64,000 nt of DNA, from the NCBI GenBank assembly GCA_964019425.1, contig OZ025812.1:124001-188000 (forward strand). Reading direction: 5' to 3'. Positions 1 to 8,414 of this stretch are shown in pieces (position 1 is the first letter of the stretch; every line of letters begins with the position of its first letter). The stretch comes from Flectonema sp. DT1601. Its lineage: Eukaryota > Euglenozoa > Diplonemea > Diplonemida > Diplonemidae. The notes under the pieces were generated by a model. That model saw only the letters and a program-made list of their open reading frames with translations, had not been told where the DNA came from and made no database searches. Position numbers and translations under genes: made by a program.

Positions 1-110
1 CCCAAAGGAAGAAAATTCTTCCTAAGAGGTTGGCTAAATATTCCAAGCAAGCTCGGATGTTGAGACTGTACCAATAAAGTACAGAAACTGTAGCTTTAGA
101 ATCGTTGGTT
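1..110 (-). ncRNA. Spliced leader RNA, copy 1 (cut by window edge)
   Basis: The minus-strand exon is 72-110 (39 nt); its 3' half is CAGTTTCTGTACTTTATTG, followed at 71 by the donor GTACAG. The SL intron has a small stem CCGAG/CTTGG, then GGAATATTTAGCC where an Sm site would be expected, then a perfect hairpin GGAAGA-ATTT-TCTTCC. Only the last base or so before the T-run lies outside the window. The RNA donates its capped exon to mRNAs by trans-splicing. Confidence 0.93.
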
Positions 111-218
111 AACCTTAAAAAGTAGTTACCCCAGGTAATTAGAAATTGTGTGGCTTTTAGAACTACCAGCCAGAACTAACAGAAATGCCTGCTTGCGGGT
201 AGGGAAGTAAGGGAAAAA

Positions 219-337
219 GCCTGCAAGCACCCGGGGTTCCCACGTGATCACTCACCGCAGTACTAACCAGGCCTGCTGGTGCTTAACTTCCCAAATCGGG
301 CGGGATGGGGTGCATTCACCAGAGTATGGCCGCAGGC
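219..337 (-). rRNA. 5S ribosomal RNA, copy 1
   Basis: The minus strand reads GCCTGCGGCCATAC at the 5' end, AAGTTAAGC and GGCCTGGTTAGTACTGCGGT in the middle, and CACGTGGGAACCCCGGGTGC near the 3' end. These are the classic eukaryotic 5S blocks, including the internal Pol III control region. The 5' GCCTGC pairs with the 3' GCAGGC to close helix I. Length is 119 nt, and a T5 run (214-218) gives the Pol III terminator. Confidence 0.97.
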
Positions 338-550
338 AATAGCAGATTTTTTTTATTCTTGAGAGTTTAGTGGGGCAACCCACCATGAAAAAATTTACCT
401 AGAAATTTTTATCCAGCAGGGTTGGGGCTGGGGCTCGGTCTTAGCTTTAACATTAACGTAGGAGCGGCGAAAATTACGTCTTTCGGGGAAAAAAGCCAAA
501 AAGAAATATATTAAATAATAATATATAATTATATTTTAATTTTTACATAA

Positions 551-581
551 AATTAGGAAACACAGTAAGTGTTTCCTAATT
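551..581. repeat. 13-bp perfect inverted repeat in array spacer
   Basis: AATTAGGAAACAC and GTGTTTCCTAATT flank a 5-base loop AGTAA. The same element recurs at 1188, 1825, 2462 and 3099 and is missing from the truncated sixth unit. It lies between the 5' side of one 5S gene and the 3' end of the next SL gene. Its role is unknown; it could be a transcription or replication boundary element. Confidence 0.85.
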
Positions 582-636
582 TCCTTTATACATTTTCTTC
601 TGCTTGGCAAACAGAGGTGCACAGACAATAAAAAAA

Positions 637-747
637 CCCCAAAGGAAGAAAATTCTTCCTAAGAGGTTGGCTAAATATTCCAAGCAAGCTCGGATGTTGA
701 GACTGTACCAATAAAGTACAGAAACTGTAGCTTTAGAATCGTTGGTT
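637..747 (-). ncRNA. Spliced leader RNA, copy 2
   Basis: Complete copy. The exon is 709-747, the intron runs down to about 637, and a T7 run on the minus strand (630-636) probably marks the 3' end. Total length is about 111 nt, a usual size for euglenozoan SL RNA. The donor GT directly follows the exon end TTTATTG. Confidence 0.95.
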
Positions 748-855
748 AACCTTAAAAAGTAGTTACCCCAGGTAATTAGAAATTGTGTGGCTTTTAGAAC
801 TACCAGCCAGAACTAACAGAAATGCCTGCTTGCGGGTAGGGAAGTAAGGGAAAAA

Positions 856-974
856 GCCTGCAAGCACCCGGGGTTCCCACGTGATCACTCACCGCAGTAC
901 TAACCAGGCCTGCTGGTGCTTAACTTCCCAAATCGGGCGGGATGGGGTGCATTCACCAGAGTATGGCCGCAGGC
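856..974 (-). rRNA. 5S ribosomal RNA, copy 2
   Basis: Appears identical to copy 1; a T5 terminator follows on the minus strand. Confidence 0.97.
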
Positions 975-1273
975 AATAGCAGATTTTTTTTATTCTTGAG
1001 AGTTTAGTGGGGCAACCCACCATGAAAAAATTTACCTAGAAATTTTTATCCAGCAGGGTTGGGGCTGGGGCTCGGTCTTAGCTTTAACATTAACGTAGGA
1101 GCGGCGAAAATTACGTCTTTCGGGGAAAAAAGCCAAAAAGAAATATATTAAATAATAATATATAATTATATTTTAATTTTTACATAAAATTAGGAAACAC
1201 AGTAAGTGTTTCCTAATTTCCTTTATACATTTTCTTCTGCTTGGCAAACAGAGGTGCACAGACAATAAAAAAA

Positions 1274-1384
1274 CCCCAAAGGAAGAAAATTCTTCCTAAG
1301 AGGTTGGCTAAATATTCCAAGCAAGCTCGGATGTTGAGACTGTACCAATAAAGTACAGAAACTGTAGCTTTAGAATCGTTGGTT
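1274..1384 (-). ncRNA. Spliced leader RNA, copy 3
   Basis: Appears identical to copy 2; the exon is 1346-1384. Confidence 0.95.
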
Positions 1385-1492
1385 AACCTTAAAAAGTAGT
1401 TACCCCAGGTAATTAGAAATTGTGTGGCTTTTAGAACTACCAGCCAGAACTAACAGAAATGCCTGCTTGCGGGTAGGGAAGTAAGGGAAAAA

Positions 1493-1611
1493 GCCTGCAA
1501 GCACCCGGGGTTCCCACGTGATCACTCACCGCAGTACTAACCAGGCCTGCTGGTGCTTAACTTCCCAAATCGGGCGGGATGGGGTGCATTCACCAGAGTA
1601 TGGCCGCAGGC
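1493..1611 (-). rRNA. 5S ribosomal RNA, copy 3
   Basis: Appears identical to copy 1. Confidence 0.97.
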
Positions 1612-1910
1612 AATAGCAGATTTTTTTTATTCTTGAGAGTTTAGTGGGGCAACCCACCATGAAAAAATTTACCTAGAAATTTTTATCCAGCAGGGTTGGG
1701 GCTGGGGCTCGGTCTTAGCTTTAACATTAACGTAGGAGCGGCGAAAATTACGTCTTTCGGGGAAAAAAGCCAAAAAGAAATATATTAAATAATAATATAT
1801 AATTATATTTTAATTTTTACATAAAATTAGGAAACACAGTAAGTGTTTCCTAATTTCCTTTATACATTTTCTTCTGCTTGGCAAACAGAGGTGCACAGAC
1901 AATAAAAAAA

Positions 1911-2021
1911 CCCCAAAGGAAGAAAATTCTTCCTAAGAGGTTGGCTAAATATTCCAAGCAAGCTCGGATGTTGAGACTGTACCAATAAAGTACAGAAACT
2001 GTAGCTTTAGAATCGTTGGTT
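1911..2021 (-). ncRNA. Spliced leader RNA, copy 4
   Basis: Appears identical to copy 2; the exon is 1983-2021. Confidence 0.95.
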
Positions 2022-2129
2022 AACCTTAAAAAGTAGTTACCCCAGGTAATTAGAAATTGTGTGGCTTTTAGAACTACCAGCCAGAACTAACAGAAATGCC
2101 TGCTTGCGGGTAGGGAAGTAAGGGAAAAA

Positions 2130-2248
2130 GCCTGCAAGCACCCGGGGTTCCCACGTGATCACTCACCGCAGTACTAACCAGGCCTGCTGGTGCTTAACTT
2201 CCCAAATCGGGCGGGATGGGGTGCATTCACCAGAGTATGGCCGCAGGC
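2130..2248 (-). rRNA. 5S ribosomal RNA, copy 4
   Basis: Appears identical to copy 1. Confidence 0.97.
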
Positions 2249-2547
2249 AATAGCAGATTTTTTTTATTCTTGAGAGTTTAGTGGGGCAACCCACCATGAA
2301 AAAATTTACCTAGAAATTTTTATCCAGCAGGGTTGGGGCTGGGGCTCGGTCTTAGCTTTAACATTAACGTAGGAGCGGCGAAAATTACGTCTTTCGGGGA
2401 AAAAAGCCAAAAAGAAATATATTAAATAATAATATATAATTATATTTTAATTTTTACATAAAATTAGGAAACACAGTAAGTGTTTCCTAATTTCCTTTAT
2501 ACATTTTCTTCTGCTTGGCAAACAGAGGTGCACAGACAATAAAAAAA

Positions 2548-2658
2548 CCCCAAAGGAAGAAAATTCTTCCTAAGAGGTTGGCTAAATATTCCAAGCAAGC
2601 TCGGATGTTGAGACTGTACCAATAAAGTACAGAAACTGTAGCTTTAGAATCGTTGGTT
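2548..2658 (-). ncRNA. Spliced leader RNA, copy 5
   Basis: Appears identical to copy 2; the exon is 2620-2658. Confidence 0.95.
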
Positions 2659-2766
2659 AACCTTAAAAAGTAGTTACCCCAGGTAATTAGAAATTGTGTG
2701 GCTTTTAGAACTACCAGCCAGAACTAACAGAAATGCCTGCTTGCGGGTAGGGAAGTAAGGGAAAAA

Positions 2767-2885
2767 GCCTGCAAGCACCCGGGGTTCCCACGTGATCACT
2801 CACCGCAGTACTAACCAGGCCTGCTGGTGCTTAACTTCCCAAATCGGGCGGGATGGGGTGCATTCACCAGAGTATGGCCGCAGGC
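2767..2885 (-). rRNA. 5S ribosomal RNA, copy 5
   Basis: Appears identical to copy 1. Confidence 0.97.
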
Positions 2886-3184
2886 AATAGCAGATTTTTT
2901 TTATTCTTGAGAGTTTAGTGGGGCAACCCACCATGAAAAAATTTACCTAGAAATTTTTATCCAGCAGGGTTGGGGCTGGGGCTCGGTCTTAGCTTTAACA
3001 TTAACGTAGGAGCGGCGAAAATTACGTCTTTCGGGGAAAAAAGCCAAAAAGAAATATATTAAATAATAATATATAATTATATTTTAATTTTTACATAAAA
3101 TTAGGAAACACAGTAAGTGTTTCCTAATTTCCTTTATACATTTTCTTCTGCTTGGCAAACAGAGGTGCACAGACAATAAAAAAA

Positions 3185-3295
3185 CCCCAAAGGAAGAAAA
3201 TTCTTCCTAAGAGGTTGGCTAAATATTCCAAGCAAGCTCGGATGTTGAGACTGTACCAATAAAGTACAGAAACTGTAGCTTTAGAATCGTTGGTT
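3185..3295 (-). ncRNA. Spliced leader RNA, copy 6
   Basis: Appears identical to copy 2; the exon is 3257-3295. This is the last copy before the array ends. It has a complete SL and 5S gene but a truncated spacer. Confidence 0.95.
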
Positions 3296-3403
3296 AACCT
3301 TAAAAAGTAGTTACCCCAGGTAATTAGAAATTGTGTGGCTTTTAGAACTACCAGCCAGAACTAACAGAAATGCCTGCTTGCGGGTAGGGAAGTAAGGGAA
3401 AAA

Positions 3404-3522
3404 GCCTGCAAGCACCCGGGGTTCCCACGTGATCACTCACCGCAGTACTAACCAGGCCTGCTGGTGCTTAACTTCCCAAATCGGGCGGGATGGGGTGCAT
3501 TCACCAGAGTATGGCCGCAGGC
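3404..3522 (-). rRNA. 5S ribosomal RNA, copy 6
   Basis: Appears identical to copy 1; last copy, in the truncated unit. Confidence 0.97.
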
Positions 3523-3674
3523 AATAGCAGATTTTTTTTATTCTTGAGAGTTTAGTGGGGCAACCCACCATGAAAAAATTTACCTAGAAATTTTTATCCA
3601 GCAGGGTTGGGGCTGGGGCTCGGTCTTAGCTTTAACATTAACGTAGGAGCGGCGAAAATTACGTCTTTCGGGGC

Positions 3675-4677
3675 CTCCGCCCCCGAAATGCGAAATTTTC
3701 GGAAGTGGTATGCCTTCCCAACAAATTAATGCTGCTGCGCAGCAAGCCCACAGTTCCTCATTCACAAACGAAGGCCAACATTGCCGCAAACCCTTGACAA
3801 TGATCAAACCCTACTGACCAATATGTACAAGTCAGAAGAAAAGTGATGAAAAAAGATGGAAGACAAAACATTGTCCTTCAATACTTTACACCTGTCTGAT
3901 TCAAAAGTAACTGAAGTCCAATTTTGTAGGACTCAGGGGTGGGGGAGTGTGGGCTTTAAAAACGTGAGTGTGAGAGAAAAGAGTGATAAAGCTGTATAAA
4001 GAATTTCTTTTAAAAATAGAAAGCTAAAGTATATATAAAAATGCTGTTTTGTTCATTTTTCCAACTTTGGAGTGATACACTCTCCTGTCTGATTCCTTTG
4101 ATTCTTTCTCTGCAGTGCTAAGCTTGGTAGAAAATTACCTGAATGAATTCTTAGATTTTTTAATTTATAACCTGGCCGTCGTTTTTGTGCTAGCATATTA
4201 ATACATTCAGAGAAATAAAAAGAAAAATAACTTTGCGTGAGCGAAGCGAACCTGGACAGGTATCTCTAGTGCAGGTTTGCAAGTATAACAAAGTATTCAT
4301 TAAGGTTACTCTCTCACCACAGTGGTGCTGAATTCTTTCCAAATTGCAGGTTTGCTTGTAAGAATGTGTCTCACAAACTCAAGCATTGCACTATATCAGG
4401 CATTAGATCAGCACATTTCTATGAAACTGAAAATGTTGAAGAATGAGTTATTCAGGAAGAGATAAAAATAAGTAGCCTGAAGCGAGCCTGGACGAGTGTA
4501 GTTTCTATTTGGCTAACACGTGTCAAACCCATAAGCCGCACTGAAAGGGACATTATGTGCCAACCCCTGAGTGCAGCACAGCCCGATCCCGATTTATTGG
4601 GACCTGAAAGAGAAGAAAAAGATAATGCACTAGAACTCTGATTGAAAAAAACAATAAACATCAATCTTTATTTCTTT
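3675..4677. other. Non-coding stretch between the array and the first gene
   Basis: No convincing open frame. It starts with a short GC-rich patch around 3674-3692 and then turns AT-rich. Two short related motifs, GAAGCGAACCTGGAC near 4243 and GAAGCGAGCCTGGAC near 4479, occur here. It probably includes the 3' UTR of the LRR gene to its right. Confidence 0.6.
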
Positions 4678-6285
4678 CTAACGACACTGCACTCCATTAG
4701 CTTGCATTGTTGAATGTTCCGCAAGTGAAAGTAATGCATCAGACTTGACAGCGCATCTCATCATATCGGAAAGTCGAAGTGTTTTAAGTGAGCTGCAGTC
4801 TTTCATAAAACACTCCCCAACAACCTTCACATTTTCGAAAGCTGACAAATCAACTGTTTCCAACGAAATGCATGCGAAAGCAAAATACCTTCCAACAGTT
4901 GCAACGCCTGTCAACCCTGATAAATTAAGTTTTGTGAGTGAGTCGCACTCATGGAGGAATGAGTAGCCGATATTGACAAGGTTAAAAAGACCTGATAAAT
5001 CGAATGTTGTGAGTGAACGACATGAACTGACAAAGTTATGACCGACAGCTGTGAGACTGTGTAGACCAGACAGATCTAATGTTGTAATGGAAGAGCAATC
5101 GTAAAAGAAGCTGTCTCCGATGGTAGTAACACTAGTTAATCCTGATACATCAACTGTAGTAAGCGAATGACATCCCGCGAAGACGAAGTCAGAGATATCT
5201 GTGACACTACAAAAACCAGACAAGTCAAGTGATGTAATGGAACAATCTGAAACAAAGCATTCTTTGAGTGTCGTTATATTATTAAAAACAGATAAATCGA
5301 GAGCTGTGATTGCTGGACATTCACAAAAAAGATTACAACCGATATCAGCGACGCTATTAATTCCTGATAAGCCAACTGTCTCCATAGAAGTATTCCTTCT
5401 GAGGAAATTGCCACCGATAGCAGACAGGTTACATAAACATCCCAATTCGAGAGTTGGAAGAGAGACGCACTCGCTGATGAAGTAGTCACCGACAGTGGTA
5501 ACATTACAAAGACCTGACAAGTCAAGTGTTGTAATCGCAGTGCAGGTTGCTAGGAAACCATCGCCAATAGAAGTAATAGCAGAAACACAGGAAAAGTCAA
5601 GCGTTGTGAGAGAATTGCAGTTGCCGAGGAAGTTCTCCCCGATAGTAGTGACACTGCAAAGACCTGACATGTCGAGTGTTGAGAAAGGAGTACAGTTGAG
5701 GAAGTTGTTTCCTATGGTGACAACACACTTCAAATATGACAGATCGAGTGTTGAGAGTGTGGTGTAGGAGAGAAAATCGTTCCCAATGGTGACAACAAAA
5801 CAAAAACCCGATAATTCTACTTCTGCAACATTAGTTTCGCTGAGGAACTCATCGCCAATAGTGGAAACACTGCAGTTAGGATTGCGAAATGAAAGTCTTG
5901 TTAATACACTCGGCAGCAGGTCAAAGTCGAAGTTAAGCAAACCGGCGTTCGCGAACGTGGGAGTATCCAAGTTAAGGCACTCCTCCTGTCGCGCGTACCA
6001 ATCCAACATCCTTTCCTTCAGCGTAGCATCCACAAACCATTTTCTTGCAAACATCCTAAATTGCTTCTTTACGATTACTATTTCCGAGTCAGGTTCCATT
6101 ACTTCTGACGTTAGACGTTTCGTTGGTTGCAGCAGATCACCTGCGAACGAGATATCAAACTCTTCTGCATCGACATCCCACTCTTCAGCAGCAGCATTCA
6201 AGACATCTTGAACAAGGGAGGAAGGGCTAACTTTAAACCGCATTGCTGTGAATCCAACATCAGGGCAAGTCACCGAAACCTGCAT
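4678..6285 (-). CDS. Ubiquitin-like / BspA-type leucine-rich repeat protein 1
   Basis: 535 aa. Residues 1-80 look like a ubiquitin fold: a strand (MQVSVTCPD), a helix (LVQDVLNAAAEEWDV), then FAGDLLQPTKRLTSEVM, which parallels ubiquitin's FAGKQLEDGRTLSDY. After a linker with QFRMFARKWFVD and the LDTPTF segment come about 14 LRRs of roughly 25 residues of the type LDLSGLCSVTTIGENFL (LRR_5/BspA class). No signal peptide or membrane segment is seen, so it is probably intracellular and protein-binding. The open frame reaches 6312, but AG acceptors exposing 6298 or 6289, and alignment with the paralogue at 19505-21742, favour the start at 6285. The partner or substrate is unknown. Confidence 0.85.
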   Translation of the reverse strand: MQVSVTCPDVGFTAMRFKVSPSSLVQDVLNAAAEEWDVDAEEFDISFAGDLLQPTKRLTSEVMEPDSEIVIVKKQFRMFARKWFVDATLKERMLDWYARQEECLNLDTPTFANAGLLNFDFDLLPSVLTRLSFRNPNCSVSTIGDEFLSETNVAEVELSGFCFVVTIGNDFLSYTTLSTLDLSYLKCVVTIGNNFLNCTPFSTLDMSGLCSVTTIGENFLGNCNSLTTLDFSCVSAITSIGDGFLATCTAITTLDLSGLCNVTTVGDYFISECVSLPTLELGCLCNLSAIGGNFLRRNTSMETVGLSGINSVADIGCNLFCECPAITALDLSVFNNITTLKECFVSDCSITSLDLSGFCSVTDISDFVFAGCHSLTTVDVSGLTSVTTIGDSFFYDCSSITTLDLSGLHSLTAVGHNFVSSCRSLTTFDLSGLFNLVNIGYSFLHECDSLTKLNLSGLTGVATVGRYFAFACISLETVDLSAFENVKVVGECFMKDCSSLKTLRLSDMMRCAVKSDALLSLAEHSTMQANGVQCR

Positions 6286-7729
6286 CACACTGTTTGACCT
6301 GTCAGGAAACATGAGTTAAGACAGAGTTAAGATTACATCAGAAAATAAGATACAAGAGCCCAAGGCTTTTTCCCAACTGCAATTCCCCCCCACCCACATT
6401 TCTGTTTTTTTGCTGAAAAAGATAATGAACGAAACCCGTATTCTTATCTCAGTAGAAATAGCCTGTGAGAAAATTGTGAGGTTTTTTAAAAGTTCCGTTT
6501 AAGAGTTCATCCAAGTCATGAGTTTGTTTATCTCGTTGATGAACAAAATCAACGAGAATCAACTCAGCCACAATCAATAATATTGGGAATGTGTAAAGTG
6601 GTGCATCTCGCGGTAGCGCAGAAGGCAGCTGAGTAATGGCAAAAAATACCGACATGTGTGAATACAAGACAAAACGTTATTTAGTTTGAGTACAGTCTGT
6701 ATTTCAATCACGGATACAATACATCGTAATTCTGAATAGTTTTTTTTACAATTTCGGCTGTCAGGGAAAAGATTAGAAGCTTTGCGTTAAGACCCTTCCT
6801 AGCCAGAATAAATGAGATAGTGACAAGAGAACAGAAATGATCTTAAACAATGTTTAACATAGCTCAATGAAAAGGTAAATATTATCAGAGTATATTGTAC
6901 TTCACCTGCCTTTTGAGCAGTCCCCAGTTTGAGTGTTGGTTTCCAAGATCACATCAGTTTGGCAGCTGCGAGTATCCTGTTACTGTGTGATTGTGCTTTT
7001 GTTATTGGGTTGTACCCAGGGAAAGGAAAAGACATTGGAGTTTAACGTATTCTCCACATTGTGCGCATCGGCAGCAAATAAATAAAAAGAAGGCAAACTG
7101 GTTGATCCAAATTGGATCCATACCACAAGGCTGCTGGTGTCTGGTGAAGTTGAAAATCAAGACAACCAGCAGCTTCTGATGACTTAACCTGGCTTATCCA
7201 AGCTGAGATCATTAACTGCTGTAATTCTCGGGTTGGGCGTTCAGTTTCCCCCAACTCCCTAAATCCCCTGCCGTGCCAGTGTTGAGGGCAGATAGCTGCT
7301 TTGCCAGGTATTCCCCACTAGTCATGCTTCGGTGATGTCTGTATTTGGCAGCATACCTATAACTTCTTGTTCAAGAGCTACGATCGTATTGTATACATTG
7401 AGAGCTCTTCTCATCTTCATGAGGCTTCCTTCATCAAATGCTTCCTTCACTAACAAATTTTCGTAACTTAGGCTTTAATTTAAGGCGAGTGTGATTAACT
7501 TCTTCTTATCCAACTCAGCTTTTTTTTTTCCAAGATTCGCCTGCTATTACACGATCTTCTCCTCCAATCTCAATTCCTTAGCAGCGGACGAGATGGTCAG
7601 AATAAATGTAAACAACTGAAGGTGATACATCAATATAGGTAAGATTCGTATTTTCTATAACTTATTTCCGTTTATCAAAATACTATTAAGGGTAACAGTA
7701 ATTCACGTACTCCCACATCAAGAAGACGA
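6286..7729. other. Intergenic stretch without a recognisable gene
   Basis: Only short open frames with no homology that I recognise on either strand. It contains a minus-strand 73-codon frame near 6449-6667 and mixed-composition DNA around 6990-7500. I see no tRNA or snRNA in it. Confidence 0.5.
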
Positions 7730-7830
7730 CTACCTGTGGTAGTGGCGATGTTGTTGGCTCCTCGCTCTATGTGTGAGCGGCTGAGGAAACTGCGAAGGAT
7801 GCGATTTCAGTTGTTGTTGTTCTACTTGTT

Positions 7831-7844
7831 GTTGCTGTTGCTGG

Positions 7845-7889
<45 letters not shown>
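7831..7889. repeat. CTGTTG hexanucleotide microsatellite
   Basis: About nine near-perfect CTGTTG units with one CTGGTG interruption. On the minus strand it reads CAACAG, which encodes glutamine in one frame and Thr-Ala in another. Confidence 0.85.
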
Positions 7890-7936
7890 ATGCTCCTCAG
7901 GTTCAGTTACCCGCAGAGCTTCCTTCATTGGCAGCA

Positions 7937-8143
7937 CTACATCCCCTCGCTCTCTCTCCGAGAGCACCGACCTCTCTTGAGAGAGACACGCTTGCTGGTG
8001 CCTCCCAGACTCGATTCCTGCGCGTGCCACCTCCTATCCCACGGTGCAATCAGTTGTCGTCCAGAACATGATTGTTGTTGAACTTTGGATATGCCAGAGC
8101 CGTACCCTTCAGTAGGCACCTGTACCGATTCCCATGGATTCAT
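7937..8143 (-). CDS. Possible small or split gene, polyQ-linked
   Basis: Weak candidate. A good pyrimidine tract and CAG exposes 8157, 14 nt before an ATG at 8143 that opens MNPWESVQVPTEGYGSG and runs 68 codons. In the same frame, after a gap of about 75 nt that contains stops, lies a glutamine-rich frame (about 13 Gln from CAA/CAG, then HQQQQQVEQQQ), ending with a stop at 7730. The two parts may be exons of one mRNA, but the intervening sequence has no intron donor like those used elsewhere (GTATGT, GTACGT, GTTTGT). No homology recognised. Confidence 0.3.
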   Translation of the reverse strand: MNPWESVQVPTEGYGSGISKVQQQSCSGRQLIAPWDRRWHAQESSLGGTSKRVSLKRGRCSRRESEGM

Positions 8144-8414
8144 TAAAGTAAAGTAGTCTGAGAGATGGAAATAAAACATGATGAGATACTTTAATATTAA
8201 TAATTACACAATGTCTAAATTCTAATAACTATTTAACAATGGTGGTGGGTGGGTAGAGTGATTACAACACAACAAGCAATTTTTTTTACAGAAGAAAGCT
8301 TGTTCTAAGTTATCGTTTAACAACGCGACTCCTTTAATGGAGCCGCCACAGGTCAGAGACCGGATGAAGAAATAGTAGTCACTCTTACAGGCACACAATG
8401 TGAGTGCATTACAT

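Larger units (their letters stand above)
1..3674 (-). repeat. SL RNA / 5S rRNA tandem array, 637-bp unit
   Basis: The unit starting at 1 recurs at 638, 1275, 1912, 2549 and 3186 with no differences that I could see by eye. Five units are complete; the sixth stops inside the spacer at about 3674, where the sequence changes abruptly to a GC-rich stretch. The array probably continues left of the window, because the first unit begins inside the SL gene. Each unit holds, on the minus strand, one SL RNA gene and one 5S rRNA gene with about 108 bp between them, plus a 299-bp AT-rich spacer. Linked SL and 5S genes are known from several euglenozoans. Copy-to-copy identity suggests concerted evolution. 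Confidence 0.97.

Noticed and set aside
1-3674. Array considered as a CRISPR or satellite
   Set aside because: The unit is far too long and has no spacer turnover; 5S and SL genes explain it.
3580-3807. 75-codon minus frame across the array end
   Set aside because: It spans the repeat junction and includes spacer present in the other units; no support.
7736-8071. Plus-strand Leu-rich frame
   Set aside because: It is produced by the CTGTTG microsatellite read as Leu-Leu; no start context and opposite to all other genes.
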